Part shown: positions 20,401-34,429 of the stretch, piece by piece
Layout of the letters: each line of letters opens with the position of its first letter
Numbering within the stretch: position 1 is the first letter of the stretch
Program-made: the position numbers and the translations under genes
NCBI GenBank assembly: GCA_002205965.3
Contig: NADL03000629.1
Coordinates: forward strand, 558,001-622,000
DNA length: 64,000 nucleotides
Origin: Kappaphycus alvarezii
Lineage: Eukaryota > Rhodophyta > Florideophyceae > Gigartinales > Solieriaceae
Direction of reading: 5' to 3'
Notes under the pieces: model-generated
Databases searched by the model: none
Told to the model about the DNA's origin: nothing
What the model saw: only the letters and a program-made list of their open reading frames with translations

Positions 20401-22551
20401 TATTAAATTGTAATAGTCTCCTTTTGAGTTCAACATATCCCCAACAGTCTACGGGCAAGAGTTCATTCGTATCCTTTCGTTACAGAATAGAGTAACTTTA
20501 TGGCATCAATACCAGACAATAACCTTAAGATCTCAACATGGCCTATAGCTATCTAATTTAATATAAGTGACGGATAAGTTCTTCTCAGCATAATCCCTAT
20601 CTTTATACAAGATTTTGGCTTTTTTGACCCTGATACGCAATTATTGTATCCAAGCAGCAGACAAAAAGGGGAAATAGGATAAATGGAGATACTTAGGAGA
20701 GATAAAAGTAATTTCCAGAAGGATTTAATTACTTAGGCAACATTGTTAAACTAGCAAAAAAGAGTAAGACTTCAAGCAAAGCAGTCAGATTGCTCTATTA
20801 CCATGGAATCAAGATTTAATATCAATGGTGGAGAACGAGGGTCTCCTCTGTCAGTGTTCAGGCTTTTTGGGTTTCTATTAGCCAATAGTATGATTTTGTT
20901 TGACAAAGAGCTACATAACGCGATATTTCAGCAAGCGGACACCCACTTGTATTCTAAAAACTATTTCAAAGTATACTTATGTATTAAATGAACTATTTAT
21001 AGAACTTTTTACTACGAAAGACTCATCTCTCACCATTGAAAATTTCAGAGTCAGTTCATCAGAAGCAAAGACTCTTTCTCAGCAATATGGTTAATAAATT
21101 ATACCACTAAATGTAAGCATGCTTCTAAAAAGGAGTGCCGGTAAAAAGTAAGGAGGGAGGGCCCCCGACCAAAAATCGAGAGAGTCATGAATAAAATGGG
21201 GTTTATCAAGTCGGCTGGAATAATAATCTACTATGCGATTGACTTAGGTAAATATGGTTCTAAATTTTTCCTTGTAAATAATTTCGGTGCCTATCAAAAG
21301 GGGCCACTAATCTTTAGTTGCAGATGAAGTGCATGTACATCAACCTGTTCAGTATTAAGTTACATTTAGTAACTCTAATCTGTAACATACTGCTCTAGTA
21401 CCTCATGCAAAAGACATAAGAAGAGACGCAGATTATTTAAATAAACCCTTAGAAGAAGTAAATGGTGCCCTAGAGCGCCTCATAAATTTAGTCACTGTTT
21501 AAAAAGAGCGCATTATTACGGTACTTTAGCTTATTATTCGCATTATTACTGTAAGCTATAGATTAGGATTTGCGTTATCAACATTTCAGACTTACTCAAC
21601 TCTTCAAGTTTCTTCATAGTCAGATTCTCTAATATTTCCGCCCTCGATAAATCGTTTCCATTGGCAATAACCAACTTATTTGATTAGCTTTTTTCTTCCC
21701 TCCCAGCTAATTTTCAAACTTCTAGTAGAGTTAAGCTTTTGATATACTATTTTTTGAATTTCGAATATATTTGTTTTGTTGATTTGGTAAGCTATGGAGA
21801 AACAATGAGTTTTATTTTTACATTTATGTTTTGGCCTATATATTGATTCTAAGTCCCGTATGTTGCGATATAGAACTGTTTTCATTTGATAATTATGTGT
21901 TTAAAATGAAAAAATTTAAGTACATGAGCGCAGGTAATGAATTCTTTTATTACAATATAATCGTAAACTTTCATGCTCTATACATCAGAATGAAATATAA
22001 CTTTGGATTGAATATACTGGGTTTAATTTCGCACATAGGATTGGTGTAGTTGTTCAGATTACATGTTTTTGAATTATAAAGATATGTATTTTGAACATAA
22101 GTTCTAAAAATATAGGCTCCTGTGACCATATTTTGGTAATTATCTTTCTTTAGTATTGCACTGTTGAACAAATCATTATTTTCTAGTTACTCAAAGATCT
22201 ACTAAATTTGAATGCTTTTTAAAGAAAGATATTGAAAAAGGTCGCCAAAGCTTTGAAAGGGCCAGTTACAGCTACTCTGGAGTTCTAATTTCAATGTTCA
22301 GTTTCCATTTTGATATTTATGGATTTTCCCCGGATCTCTGGAGAGTATTGGAGAAAATTGTACTTTCGAACTCCTCAAATGTTAACGTTTAATAGATAAT
22401 GACGAATACGGATTTGATCAGAGAGCGCAGACAACGTTTTATAGAGGTACTAATTTTATCTGTAGAGAACTATGATTTTTTTATATATTCTGGTATGCAA
22501 CCGAAATAAATGAAGTCTTTTCGCTATGTAAACCTTCAATATCATTCTTGA
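17486..22551. other. AT-rich block, left part: no recognised gene
   Basis: Composition drops to about one third GC from here to about 34 kb. I see no LTR, LINE or known protein. Protein-like short frames include 18,084-18,311 (+) with an antisense alternative KVLAAHVAVRSDYDSTKNHG that ends near a GCAAGT, and 20,803-20,991 (+, starting MESRFNINGGERGSPLSVFR). None is recognised. Long introns or decayed intergenic DNA would both look like this. Confidence 0.35.
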
Positions 22552-22779
22552 TTTGAAGATTTACTGAAAAAACGAATTCTCGATTTACCTGACTATGCAG
22601 AATCATTTTTCTCAGCAAAAACTGGTTCAGAGCTATCACGTGCCCTCGTTTCTCATTTAATGACAGAAGCCGAGGCTTTGGTAGGAGAAAGGGATGGTTG
22701 TGATTCAAGAGTGGACCTCAGAGCTTTCATATTTCGTAGAAAATTTTTGAGCTCGATAAATGTCCAATTCATGCGCTAA
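22552..22779 (+). other. Protein-like open stretch in AT-rich DNA
   Basis: Seventy-five codons are open between stops, with exon-like amino-acid use: KKRILDLPDYAESFFSAKTG, SELSRALVSHLMTEAEALVG, then ERDGCDSRVDLRAFIFRRKF. The first ATG lies only near the middle. No family is recognised. Two further protein-like stretches lie downstream on the same strand (about 22,938-23,138 and 23,480-23,686), so this could be an exon or a decayed gene. A 145-codon frame on the opposite strand (22,705-23,142) competes with it. Confidence 0.3.
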
Positions 22780-22937
22780 GCAAACGACAAAAAGTATCTT
22801 ATGCACAGGAATTTCAATATTAAAATGTTGTAAATAAAAAAATGTGAGTAAAAGTTTTGGAAGCTTTTTCTTGAGATACCCAGTTTTTGGGGATACATAA
22901 AAGTAACAGCTGATGATAGTGAGTAAATTTATAGCAT

Positions 22938-23138
22938 TTGCCGTCAAAATATACGCCATATGAGGGCACTCGACCGCATTTAACATATAAAAAGCCAGAT
23001 AAGTTATATAATGCATCGAAACGCTTCCGAAAGGGTTCAGTTGACAAAAATGAAATGCATGAAGACTATGAATGCTCAGAAAATTGCCGATATTCCTTCT
23101 ATGTCTCGAAACCAGTCGGGTATCAAAACTTTCATTAA
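22938..23138 (+). other. Protein-like open stretch in AT-rich DNA
   Basis: Sixty-six codons with a charged, coherent composition (SKYTPYEGTRPHLTYKKPDK ... DYECSENCRYSFYVSKPVGY). No relative is recognised. Possible exon on the same strand as 22,552-22,779 and 23,495-23,686. Confidence 0.25.
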
Positions 23139-23494
23139 ACATAAATTGTGAGTAAAGTGCAACCGAAAATGTTGACAGAGAATTAAATGTATTAAAGGGT
23201 GGAGTACTCCGAGATGCATTGAAAAAAGTAAGGTGAAGGACTAGAGGAGGTGAGAATATGGAAGAAGATAGATTGTTATGATCTCCCTGGCTATTTTATT
23301 CAATGGAGCCTAAGTGTTTTTACTCTATAAAATATGCCGGACCAAAGGGGGAAAAAAATTTCGAGACTGGCGGTACAATAAATATCGACCGGAATGACTT
23401 CATCATAGTTCACTATATGACTACTGTGCTCTAATAGCCTATATTTTTAATTTACTCGCTCTTAGGGTGTCTTATATACATTCGTGTTGGCAAG

Positions 23495-23686
23495 GTGTTG
23501 CAAGATATATACGCGTGTCAAAATTTGGACGCACTTCGCTGGAGGGAGGACTTTAATATGCGTCAACAATGGAAATTGGCTACCCCGTACAATTCCACTC
23601 GAAATCTTAAACTTTTATACAGTAATGTTGATGCTGAGAGGTATTCAGGGTTGAAAAGTTTTATAGTGAGAAAAAACGTATCTTGA
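23495..23686 (+). other. Protein-like open stretch in AT-rich DNA
   Basis: Sixty-three codons reading LQDIYACQNLDALRWREDFN, MRQQWKLATPYN and so on to TGA at 23,684. Local GC is higher than the surroundings. No family is recognised. Confidence 0.25.
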
Positions 23687-25113
23687 ATATTTTGAGGATA
23701 CTTTTACTTGTATTACATGATGATAGATAGCATGTTCTTTGGACTCACCGGGATATTTTCCATACTATAAGATAAAATTTGGCTGGCTGTTGTTCTCTAA
23801 ATATACATCTGAAACTACAGAAAAGTTCTAATTCAAGGAACGGGTGATAAAAGATGCGCTTTTTAAGGGCTTGAAAGTATCGAATAGGAACTGTTTCATA
23901 TGTATTCACAGCCTAAGTTTGTAGACGATCTCAATAGATTGTGAAAATGACATTTAGGTTTACACGCGATTAAGTAGCATGGATGTATCACGTAAATCAA
24001 GATGTCATGTGTCCTACGATGAGAAAATTGTAATTATCATTGAATTGAAGAGCGATAAGGACGCGACTGAGGAATTGTTATAAGATTGTCTCCCATGAGT
24101 AGAAATCGAAGGGGATGGGCACCTAACTGTTTGATTTATACTGCGAGTCGATCTCTATACTTGTGAACATCAATTTATCTCTGATTATTAGAGTTGATTT
24201 ATCTATTCAGCTTTGACATGTAAACTTCCTTCTGGACCAGTAGGGAAAGAAAATTTTTGCATCCGCAGCAAGTAAAAAATCGCCCGGGGTCAATTTCGCA
24301 TCGATCGCGAGAGATGCCGTGGCTTTCATTTCAAAATTGGATGAACTATTATTACTAAATCTTGATTCGTCGAACAGTATGAAGTCTCTTAATCCGATTG
24401 AGAAAATTAAATAATATCTGAACTTGTTTAACATGATCAACAGAAACACATGCAGCTCTGAGTGTACACTAATGATTGCCCCGCAACACAGGAAACGAGA
24501 AAATAAAAATTATGCTGATGTAAAGACGACATTTTTTCTGAGTCAGTCTTTGATTTAATTAATTTTCAAGTATGGTACAGTAATAATCAAGCAATTTATT
24601 TTGCAATAAACATAAGTTTGAAAAACCTATAAGGAATTGCGGCTAATTTATTTAATGATGAAAGTGCTCTTCACTCAAATAGGTAAATGATGATGAGAAA
24701 AACTCGCAATTATTGATGTTTAATTAATTATTCTTGTATGACTTTTTTCCAGTCATTTGATGGAAACAGAAGCAGTATGCCTACAACTTTTGTATATATC
24801 TGACCTCTGATATGAAAAATGGTAGGTCCCTACCTACAGATCAGTATGAACTATCTTTCTGGTAGTACAAAAGGGCTCAAAACGCATTGAGAAAAACCTT
24901 TTGCAATTCTGTAGTGTTACGCAGCCCATATTGTCCAACTTTCAGTGTAATGCATCATACCATATTTTACTCTACCGCCAGTAGTAGCTCAACATTACGA
25001 ATGAATTATCTACTCGGACATGCACCACAATTTCACATGCACTGGATCAGATATCCATGTGTTCATCTTCTTTCACTATCCAGATGTCAGTATTTAGTGT
25101 TACCAAATGATAA
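23687..25113. other. AT-rich block, no recognised gene
   Basis: The only protein-like frame is 24,207-24,449 (-), reading EMKATASLAIDAKLTPGDFL and LAADAKIFFPYWSRRKFTCQ to a stop. It is unrecognised and could be a terminal exon or chance. Confidence 0.25.
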
Positions 25114-25197
25114 CTGTCCCCGGTAACGCATTCAAAGCGGTTTGGTTGCAACCGAACACATCTTTCATGTATTAAAATTGCCAGAAAATTACTCCTA
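25114..25197 (+). repeat. Class-1 dispersed repeat, copy c
   Basis: TGTCCCCGGTAACGCATTCA, then CAACCGAACACATCTTTCATG and TATTAAAATTGCCAGAAAAT aligns over about 80 bp with copy b. It is one of few repeats in the AT-rich block. Confidence 0.55.
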
Positions 25198-28100
25198 TAG
25201 AGTGCGAGGAATTGAGTGCTATGCTTGAAGATAAGCTGCTCCTGACCGTAGTGAGCCTCTCGAAAGGTTCTCCCAATTCTTTAGGAATAAGGATTATATG
25301 TCGCTACTCAGAAGATTTAGAATAGTCCCAGTTTTTCGGTTGTTTCTGTATAAGATAAGTGCATTCAAAAGATGTTTATGTACCCATATAAGTTTATATT
25401 AGTTACAGAAATCGATATTCGTAAGTGGAGAGGTACCTATTTAGACAACTGAGAGCGAGGAATAAATAACAGCTCAACTTCTTGATTTTGTAGTAGTTCA
25501 AATCCCATTTCGATGCTGTCATCTTATTCTTTTTCCAATTTTCTATATTTTGTGCTACTCAAAGTTATATTTATCAATGTGACAAGAACTGAAACATAAG
25601 CAAAACTATATCTTCACGAAGTTGGAGATTACTTTACAACATAAAGTTGGAAAACGTTTCGCATGATGAAGTGTTCTGGAATAAATCAACAAATGCTCTT
25701 TTAAAAGAACTGAAAGCTCTAATTCATTTCAATAGAAAACCAAAGGTCGCAGAATGGTTATACATTTTATCATTAAAATTATATTTTTTAATGTGGAAAA
25801 GTTCTGGATACAGTTAAATCTGACTTAATACAAAAAATATCGAAAGCACAGCACAAAACTTCAAGACCACTGAAAATGGGTATTACATTGAAAATTATTT
25901 TTATAACATTTAGTCAGTGGCAGTAAGATATCACATGACCTTCATGCTCTCTCACTTTCTCAATTTTGAAGTTATTGAAAATTTAACTTACTTAAAACTC
26001 CTCTATTAAAGCACAAATAGAATTTGTAGCTTTAATTTACAAACATAAAAATGTTTTAATATATTTTATCCAGTCGCTTGACAATGTTTGTGAAGTGGAA
26101 ACTTTCCTGGACAGTACGTTTGCAAAAAGAGTTCCTAAATACCGAAGATTATTAGATGTGAGTCGAAGCATCTCCCAACTATAAAAGTTGTGGTGATTAA
26201 AATAATATTTCAAATTTAGACTAATTATGAGAAATAGAAGTGTTTTCTTTTAGAACTAGCACAGAAGACTCTACATGTATACTGCTATAAGATAGTGTGG
26301 GAATCAAACAATTATAATTAACTTCCAGAAATATAAATCACTGCTACGAATAAAAATGCTACAGAAGTTTTATATTTACCCAAAGCATGAGTTTTTCTAT
26401 ATTATAGTTTGGATTAATAAAATAAAAAAGAACATTTGTCATTAGGAACGTTTTTTAATGCTTATAAAATTTAAAATTGATTTTGTGAGAAACTTTCAGG
26501 AATTTTTCAATTAGAAAATGGCTATAGAAATCTTGAAGAGAAATTACAAAAGAAATATGGGCCTAGTCATACAATTTTTAAAACGAAAATCAAGTACAAA
26601 GTTATATATACTACGATATTGACTTATGGGGGGAATTTGGGGTGTTTTTAATGCATGAAAAATATGGTCAGCTGTTCCCTGAGGGATGTCGTGATGGTAA
26701 AGGCTTACAATGTAACTTAACTTATGCGTCATAGAATCTAGTTAAGTACCATAAATGCGATGCAATCATCCTTCCAAATAATATATCTGAAAACGCAAAA
26801 AATCATTCATCTGGACCTGCTCCGGAGTTCTATAAGATAAATTGAAGTCAAACTTTATTTGAAATTGTAGTCATGAGCCAAAAAATATTTTTCTCTTTTA
26901 TATCCCAAAAGCAGAGAAATGTAAATATATTGCATAGTACACTGTTTCACGTGAAAAATTAGCACTTTATTCGGCCATACTTATATTAAATCATTATTGT
27001 TTTTTTTATGGTTCGACATTAAATTTCATTATTTTTATAAAATCACCACTATCAAACGTACTATTTTGCGTTGATGCACTTTCACAGCATAAAAATATGC
27101 CCGGAAAGATGGCATTTAAGTTCAAAAACTTACCTGAGCCGGAGCCTATCACTTTCTTCTCAGAGATGATGCGGAGCCCATCGAAGAGTTTTGATCACTT
27201 TTAATTAGTATCTTCTTTGGCAGTAGAGAACTCGAAAATCAAAAAACACTTCTAATGTCTACAAAAATGAACAAATCATTTTCAATATTGTGCCTCCAAA
27301 ATGAAGGCTTGATGTCCAATGAAATATTTTTGCACAAATTCAGTACTTTAGTTCTCCAATTCTCAGTTTATAGTGAAAAATCGTTTCAACGAAGTAATAT
27401 TGACATAAAACAACCAGTCTACTTCTTAAAAATGCTATTTGAAGTTTTGCGGTTCTAATAAATTAATCTGAAAAATACTTGCTACAGAATGGATAAAAGC
27501 ATTTTGCGAAATTGTAAACAAAACGTCGTGATCCAAGAAACTTATAACTATTAAAATGTACGGATATAAACTAAACAATACGGCTACTATTGAGCACATT
27601 GAGACTGATATTTTCCCATTTCTGCAAAATAGCCGTCCAAAAATTTGCATCTTCTTGAATGGTAGGTATTGGACCTTAAATATACATATAATATTAATTG
27701 TATACTTTTGGTAATAAATAGATACTTCTGCCCTATATACAGAGAAGAATTTTTCAACCTTTTCTTAATCATTGCTCCAGTAAAAAGTCCCTCTCAAGCT
27801 GAAAAACTCTCCCATATTAAATACTTAACTCTCGGAGGCAAATACTGAGTATGAAAGCATGTTTTAGCAGCTGATTGAAGATTTTTTTACAATCTATGAT
27901 AATTATGATTCGGTGGTAGGTCAAAATCTGTACATTTCAATAAAAAGGATAGGCAAACCAAAGTCGAATGCTTATTTCGGAATATGAATAAGTAAGTTTC
28001 CTTTTGTTCATGTATCCCAGCAAATTGTGCCTACTGGAAATTGTAGCAGGTATAATCTTTCTCAAATTCTCAAGTTAGATGCAAATAATGAATAGCTAAT

Positions 28101-31100
28101 TGAACAATTATCTCTGGAACGTAAATGTTGATATGTGGTGTGAAACAAATCCGATGGGTGAAGATGCGTTCAAGTCTATCACTTACGTTTCCATTTAACT
28201 ATAGCGGACATCTAAAACATATCCTTCCGTAGTTTCAATTGATTCCGAAACGGCTAGTTATGCATATTGATTGCCAAGATTGAAAGCAAACATATGGAAT
28301 GAGTCAAGACTCTATTGGCGAGGAGCTTAGCTACTAATTGGTAAATAGTTAGATTACCGTAATATATAGGTTGATATATCGTCCGATTTGTAGTACTTCA
28401 TTTCTTTCTAGTTGAATAAAAATAGTTATTGGATATTTAAATTCAATTTTTGTTTTAAAAATTAATTCTTGACATATTTTTTCAGTTTGGCGCTTTCATT
28501 GGACTTTGTGAGTCTTTTTCTTTAAAAAATTATGATTTCTGGCGTAATGATTTAGTTTCAAATTTCTATTAGACATTTCACATCTTAAGAATAAAATCTA
28601 TCTAATTCATATGTAACGTGTTATTGAAATATCATTATTTATTTTAATGCCAAATCTAGGCAATAAAAGTTACTCTTTTTGAAGTAAAATCAAGCATTAA
28701 TGGATTCCCAATCATATTAGGCTAATATTATAACTTACTCTATTTTTTATAATTTTTGGCAAAGCTTGAAGAGGCTATTCTAAGAGTAAACATACCTTCA
28801 CTTTGCATGCTCTGGAACCTCCTTTCAAGGAGTTCAAATTTTCTCATCAGACCGGTAATCTCATAATTATTCCACGTTACTAGAACATCCATGGGGCTGA
28901 AGTTCTTGTCTAATGTGACATTAAACCAGGAAATTAACTATTGATCTCAAAAAAATCTCAAGGCTAGAGCAGTAGGTATATTTAACAGTTGTTAAGTTTT
29001 TATTAAATAGAACTTCAAAATTTAATCAAAGCACAAGCTGCTATAATTCTTTTACGGATCGAACACAGATTTATGATTTTCAAATCGTTTGTGATATCCG
29101 AAACAGGTTGCAGATATTTATATTTTCTCAACTATGATAGTTATATTCTCGAACCTTGAAGCACACTTTACATTATTGTAGGAAAACGAGTTTCAAAAAT
29201 GATAGCGAGTAAGTCAAAACTTTTTCTCTGTGTTTGGAGAGTAAATTATCATGTAAAAGCTAAGCAATTTTGAAGCTTAACCAGACCTCTGACAGATTTT
29301 GGTATTTCTTTTTAAACAAGCTGCAATCAAAAGAAAAAACCAAAGCGTCACTAAAAATCATACGTACAAGTTGAAGTAACTCCAAAGGTATGTATCGCAA
29401 AATATGTAAGTAATTACCGAAATAGATCCGGGCTGAACTCCGATAATAAAATTCCAAAATAAAAACAACTTTACGTAAAAGTAAAGCAGTTGTATTATTC
29501 TTCATTTTACACCTCTAGATGTTGAGTTTTGAATGTTGTAACATGGAAGTGCTTTATGACATATTCAATTACTTCAAAAATGTTTTCAATGTATTATTGA
29601 GCAATAATTGAGCAAACGCATTTCCTACAAGATATAGAAAAGTTGAGTTTTCAATATATGCGTACGCAAACCAAAATAATAGTGCGCCATTCGAACAATC
29701 TTGATATATTGTGAACTCACTAAAAAGAAACACGATAACCTTATATATTCCAGTAAAAGTTTTTAATAATATACATATGTATCAGTAAACGATTACCTAA
29801 AGCGTTATAATTTGCACGTAATCGTATGATTAAGACCATTATGTATATTATCAAGCACATTTAAGAAGTTGGGAGGTCATATTGTAATTTATTACCCCAA
29901 AATCAAAATATGATATGATTTTGATCTACAACGCAATCATTTGGAATAAGATATACAGCCACTTATAATCAATTTGAGACTAAAACATTTTACGGTGCCA
30001 TCAATTTTTAAAGTAGCCAGAAGTAGAAATAAACTAGAAGAGTATAGGATGATACATTTCTTTAAATTATTACGTAAAGAAATTTTGAGAAAAGTTTTGC
30101 ATCTTTATCGATAGTTCTAGGCAAATTTGTAGATGTAACGTAAATATTGCGAAGCTTTTTATTGTTCCTGTTTGGTTCATTTGTTGGTTCTCAGTTTTTT
30201 CGTTTTTACGGTTGCTTGAAATAGGATATAAAACGTGTATATCTTTTTCGAGTTTCTGTATTATAACTGCTTTTATAGAGAAGTTCCAAAATAAAGAAAA
30301 ATGACGTGCAGTAAAGGTAACTATCATTATATGTTGTTGTAATAAGAGGTTTTAACGCCTTTTCCCACCATGGTACAGTCTTATGCAGTGGCTGGGAATA
30401 TATCATATTCTTCCCTTTGACCTCTCTTTTCGAAATTCCGACATTAAGAGAACGAATTTAAGGTTTGGGCAAACCCAATGACTAATGACCCATTCCCAAT
30501 AGGTTAGTTGAGAAATAGACCTTCGATTGCTTCAGTAAGGATTGAAATTTCTTTGATTTTAGTAACCGCGTTCGCTACATTTAATTTACTCGAAACCAAT
30601 ATACATCTAATCAAATACATTCCGTCATATGCCATCCTATGTATTGAAAGTCCACTGTAAATCTTTTTTCCTTGTTAGTATAAATTTTTACCATAAACCA
30701 GAAATAGACCTTGACGTTTTAAATCTTCGAGCTCACAATTTTAACTGTGGAACATCTCAGAGATATTGTTTATACGCAAGTCCAAAATATATTTCATCCC
30801 CGACAAAAAAGAATTCTAATTTTAACCAGTAAATTTGCTGCAATTTTTCTATGTTTATAAGTGGCATAATGGATGAAACTATATTTTCCGCCTCTTTCTC
30901 AAAATCGGATGAAATATCCTATTTCAATGCTCACGCAATGACTGTCTGCAAAATATGAATGTCCAAATATCTTCAAACAAAGAGAGAAGTATTCCAACCT
31001 TCGCTACCAAATGACTCTATGATGATGTTTTTGGGGCACTTGAAGCATTTTGCTTACCAGATTAACTGCATCAGGGCCAAAATTATGCTCTACGGCCCTT

Positions 31101-34100
31101 AATGGGTTTGTTAGCCTCGCATACTATGTCAGAGCGGGTGTTAAATAAATATTGCAAATGTTAGCAGATACACAAGAATTCAAGGAATGTTAAATAGGAA
31201 AGAACGAGCCTATTTTCTATTTTATTTAACCCTCCCAAATCTGGTGTTATCAAATTAATTAATGTAAATTCCTGCGAAACTCCAAAATATTCATTTCTTT
31301 TAGCTTTTAGTGGAAAATTCTCCTGGCTACTCTGTATTATCCATAAAATAGAGGTACCTGCAGGAAAATATTGATCCAAAAAGGATTCAAAGAATTCCTG
31401 TAATTTTCCCTCGCTGAGTGTGGAGAATAGTCCCCACTGAAATGCAGCAGATTCCATTTTGAGACTTAATTTCTAGTAGTTCGCAGTAGTATTATGGTAG
31501 CCCTCTCTACTAGCTAGTCCGTAGAACAGTTTTAACAATTTGAGGAAATGATTTGGTATGATATTTAGATCTTACGGTTTATTAACACTAACCTCTCTAA
31601 AACATACATACGCAGATTTTAGATACACCTAATCCACCTCCTGTAACCTTAGTAGAAGCTCGAATGTAGCTGAAAATAAAACAAATGATACGACTGAGTA
31701 AATAAATAGTTTTGTTCCGTGGTGTACCATGAAGTGTGGCCCTTTGTTATTATTTCCATGAACAAAACATCGAGCTTTGGTTGAAGTTTCACTAGTTTCC
31801 TTACTCTGAATTCACAATGCAGCTCTGCACCGGTAAATTATGCATTGCTGTGGTGGTCTCCTCTTAGGAACACCGAAAATAATGTTTTTACTGTAATTAA
31901 TTCATTGTTCGGTTCGACATAATGAACGCGTGGAGAATTGGATCAATCGTATATAAATTTGAGTACATGAGTCACAGTGAGATCTTTACGCAGTGCTTGA
32001 TCATAATGGAGAGGATCAATTATTTACTTGAGAAAGTTCTCTGATTTTACCAGTATGATTTTCGGGTAACGAATGATCTGATGAATATAGAAATCCTTTC
32101 TCACGTCGCTGTACACATAAATCTCGTTAAAATATTCTTAAGTCGTTAATGAGCTGCGTAATTGTCTATAGTTGTCTCCCCATATGTAAATATGATGTGA
32201 AAAGGGGAGCAGGTAGTTTGCATCAGTAAGAATCTTCGCGTGTCAAGCCCGCTGAAATCTAATCGATACAGATATCAGCAGTTTCCAATTCGGATAGCTT
32301 CAGAGCTCGAGATAAGATTGACATAAGGTGAAAAAGGAAAATGATGGAGCAAAAATGTTTAATTGTGCCAAAAGAATGGAGTGATAGTATAGGGCCATGG
32401 CAGCCCATCTGTGGTTCTTCGCTTCCACTAAAATCTTTAGTACAGTATTGTGGTGTATTACCTGAAAAACTTCCAGTACTTTGAAAACATCTTATTTTAA
32501 AATACGGGATAACATTATCCACTTCCAATTTAGTTATGAGAGTGAACAAAAGATAGCTTTATATCTCTTTTGGTATAATTTAACGTTTCAAATAATTCTC
32601 TCTATTTTCCTATATTTTCTTGATCAACCTTGACTTTTTTGCTCGGGTAGTGTAAGTAAAGTTTCGACTCAAAATGATGTGTATAAGTTACAAAATGTAT
32701 TAATACAACTATCTAGAAAGAAAATTCACCCTAAGAACTTCTCGCTTGTGGTCACCAAATTAAGAGCTGAGTTATACTTCAAACATACGAAGGTTAAGGC
32801 CATTTCAAGATTATAAATACAAGTTTTGGGTGTAAATGTAACAAAGAATCAACAAGGAGCGTGTAGAGCTTTTTATTTAAACGAAAGGCGTTGTTTTATG
32901 CGTTATAATGTTTTCACTGCTTTATTTGGTACATACTCAGGCCTCATTCTCTTGCGTTGCTAGTAAAATTTGTGGTTTATTTCTCCCAAAAGGCCTGTGT
33001 AACCTTGTTATGTATTCTTATATTGTTAGGTTACCAAAGTTATTTATATATAAAGCCTGCAGCGAACGATAAATATCTCCCAAACATGAGGTCTGTCACA
33101 CAACACATCATTCAATGTGTCGTCTATTTTGATCCGGGCAGAGATGGTCTATATGTGGTGGTATGCATGCGTTCAATACAACTATATTTATAGAAATTTG
33201 TGACAGTCTGAATACACGTATCTTTGCTTCTTTGTTACAAAAAAACTTAGAGAATTGCACATATTATCTCCAAAATTATTGTTCTAATAAGAATTCTTAA
33301 TTTTCAGCTGTTTTTTTAAGTTTGAAAAGTGAATAAATTTTTTTTCACAATAAATGAATATGAATGCGTAAAATTTGGCATGTTTACATTTCTACAGTTT
33401 TTTTTTGTTTCTAATTTTGTTGAGATCTCTTTAATATGTCCAATTCGTAAAATGCTACAATGAAAATCATCTTATACAAAGGTGAATTTCAAAAGGATAA
33501 AGCTTTCAAAATATTTTTATGAGCTTTTATAGAAAAGGATGAAGGTGGTGTTTTTATGCATTTGAATAAGCTATATACTGACTATAGAGAGCCCCTTTAG
33601 GATCAGGTGGTGTAGACGAATAAGATCTCCGTCATCTCCAGATGAATTGATACCATTGCTTACAGCAGAATCTTAAAAAAAATTCCCTTTCAACTACATT
33701 TATGCTACTCTCAGGCAGTATATTATGCGTTATTTTATACATTTTATGTAAGAGCAGGTTTCTTTTCTCGATCTTTTGTTTAAAAAAGTTTTCAAATTCC
33801 TGGTTTGGTATCTAAAGGTCTTGTTGACGTAGCATGAACGCCGTTCAAAGACGCTTAACATATTAATAATGACGATGGACATCTGCAGCTGGTTCTTATG
33901 TTTGCGGCTCCTAACAGGAGCTGGGAGCAAGGTCTTGCAAAGCTTGCTAGTTGATGAGCTAGGAGCCAAGAAAGTCAAGGCCGATGTTGATGATTACAAG
34001 TTACTTTCCTGCTGAGCAGAGAACTAGTGACAAAGAATTGAGGACTGCTGGGATATTCTGGTGTTTTAGCCGTCAAAATATATTTTTCTTGAGACCACGA

Positions 34101-34429
34101 TCACTTGCATTCCTTGCAAATGTCTTATGTGTAGTGTGGCCTTACAATTACGGTTTAGGTTTATTCGAGGGTGTTAATGGAATTTTTCCGAGTTATTGTC
34201 CTCACAACAGTGACCATTCATGCTGACTATGGGTTTCAGCGAGTTTCACCGTAGTCTACATCTTGACTACCTTTGGTCGCGAGTATCCAGTGATGGCAAT
34301 AGTATAAGTACTGCAGTACCTGGCACTATTCTTGAAAAAAAAAGATATCGACAACTTGAGTATCAAACCATCCCCTCTGGCTTTTCAAAAGTTCGCGGAG
34401 GTGAGCCTGATCCGAAGAGATGATTTTTC
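25198..34429. other. AT-rich block, right part: no recognised gene
   Basis: About 9 kb of AT-rich sequence. A reversed class-1 copy lies at 26,628-26,690 (GGGGGGAATTTGGGGTGTTTT...ATGCATGAAAAATATGG). Two minus-strand segments look like exons next to consensus donors: 28,796-28,906 (MDVLVTWNNYEITGLMRKFE then LLERRFQSMQSE, followed by GTATGT) and about 27,135-27,190 (LFDGLRIISEKKVIGSGSG, followed by GTAAGT). At the right edge 33,984-34,423 (+) holds two further unrecognised frames. Nothing is secure. Confidence 0.3.
26628..26690 (-). repeat. Class-1 dispersed repeat, copy d
   Basis: The reverse complement reads TTTTTCATGCATTAAAAACA followed by CCCCAAATTCCCCCC, matching the terminus of the class-1 family in inverted orientation. 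Confidence 0.5.

Noticed and set aside
22705-23142. 145-codon minus-strand open frame in the AT-rich block
   Set aside because: It is the longest frame there, but its composition is Phe/Leu/His-rich without a family pattern, and protein-like stretches on the other strand overlap it. A frame of this length in 17 kb of AT-rich DNA is not decisive.
17486-34429. Organellar (mitochondrial or plastid) DNA insertion
   Set aside because: AT-rich like algal organelles, but no organellar gene, rRNA or tRNA is recognisable, and organelle genomes are gene-dense.
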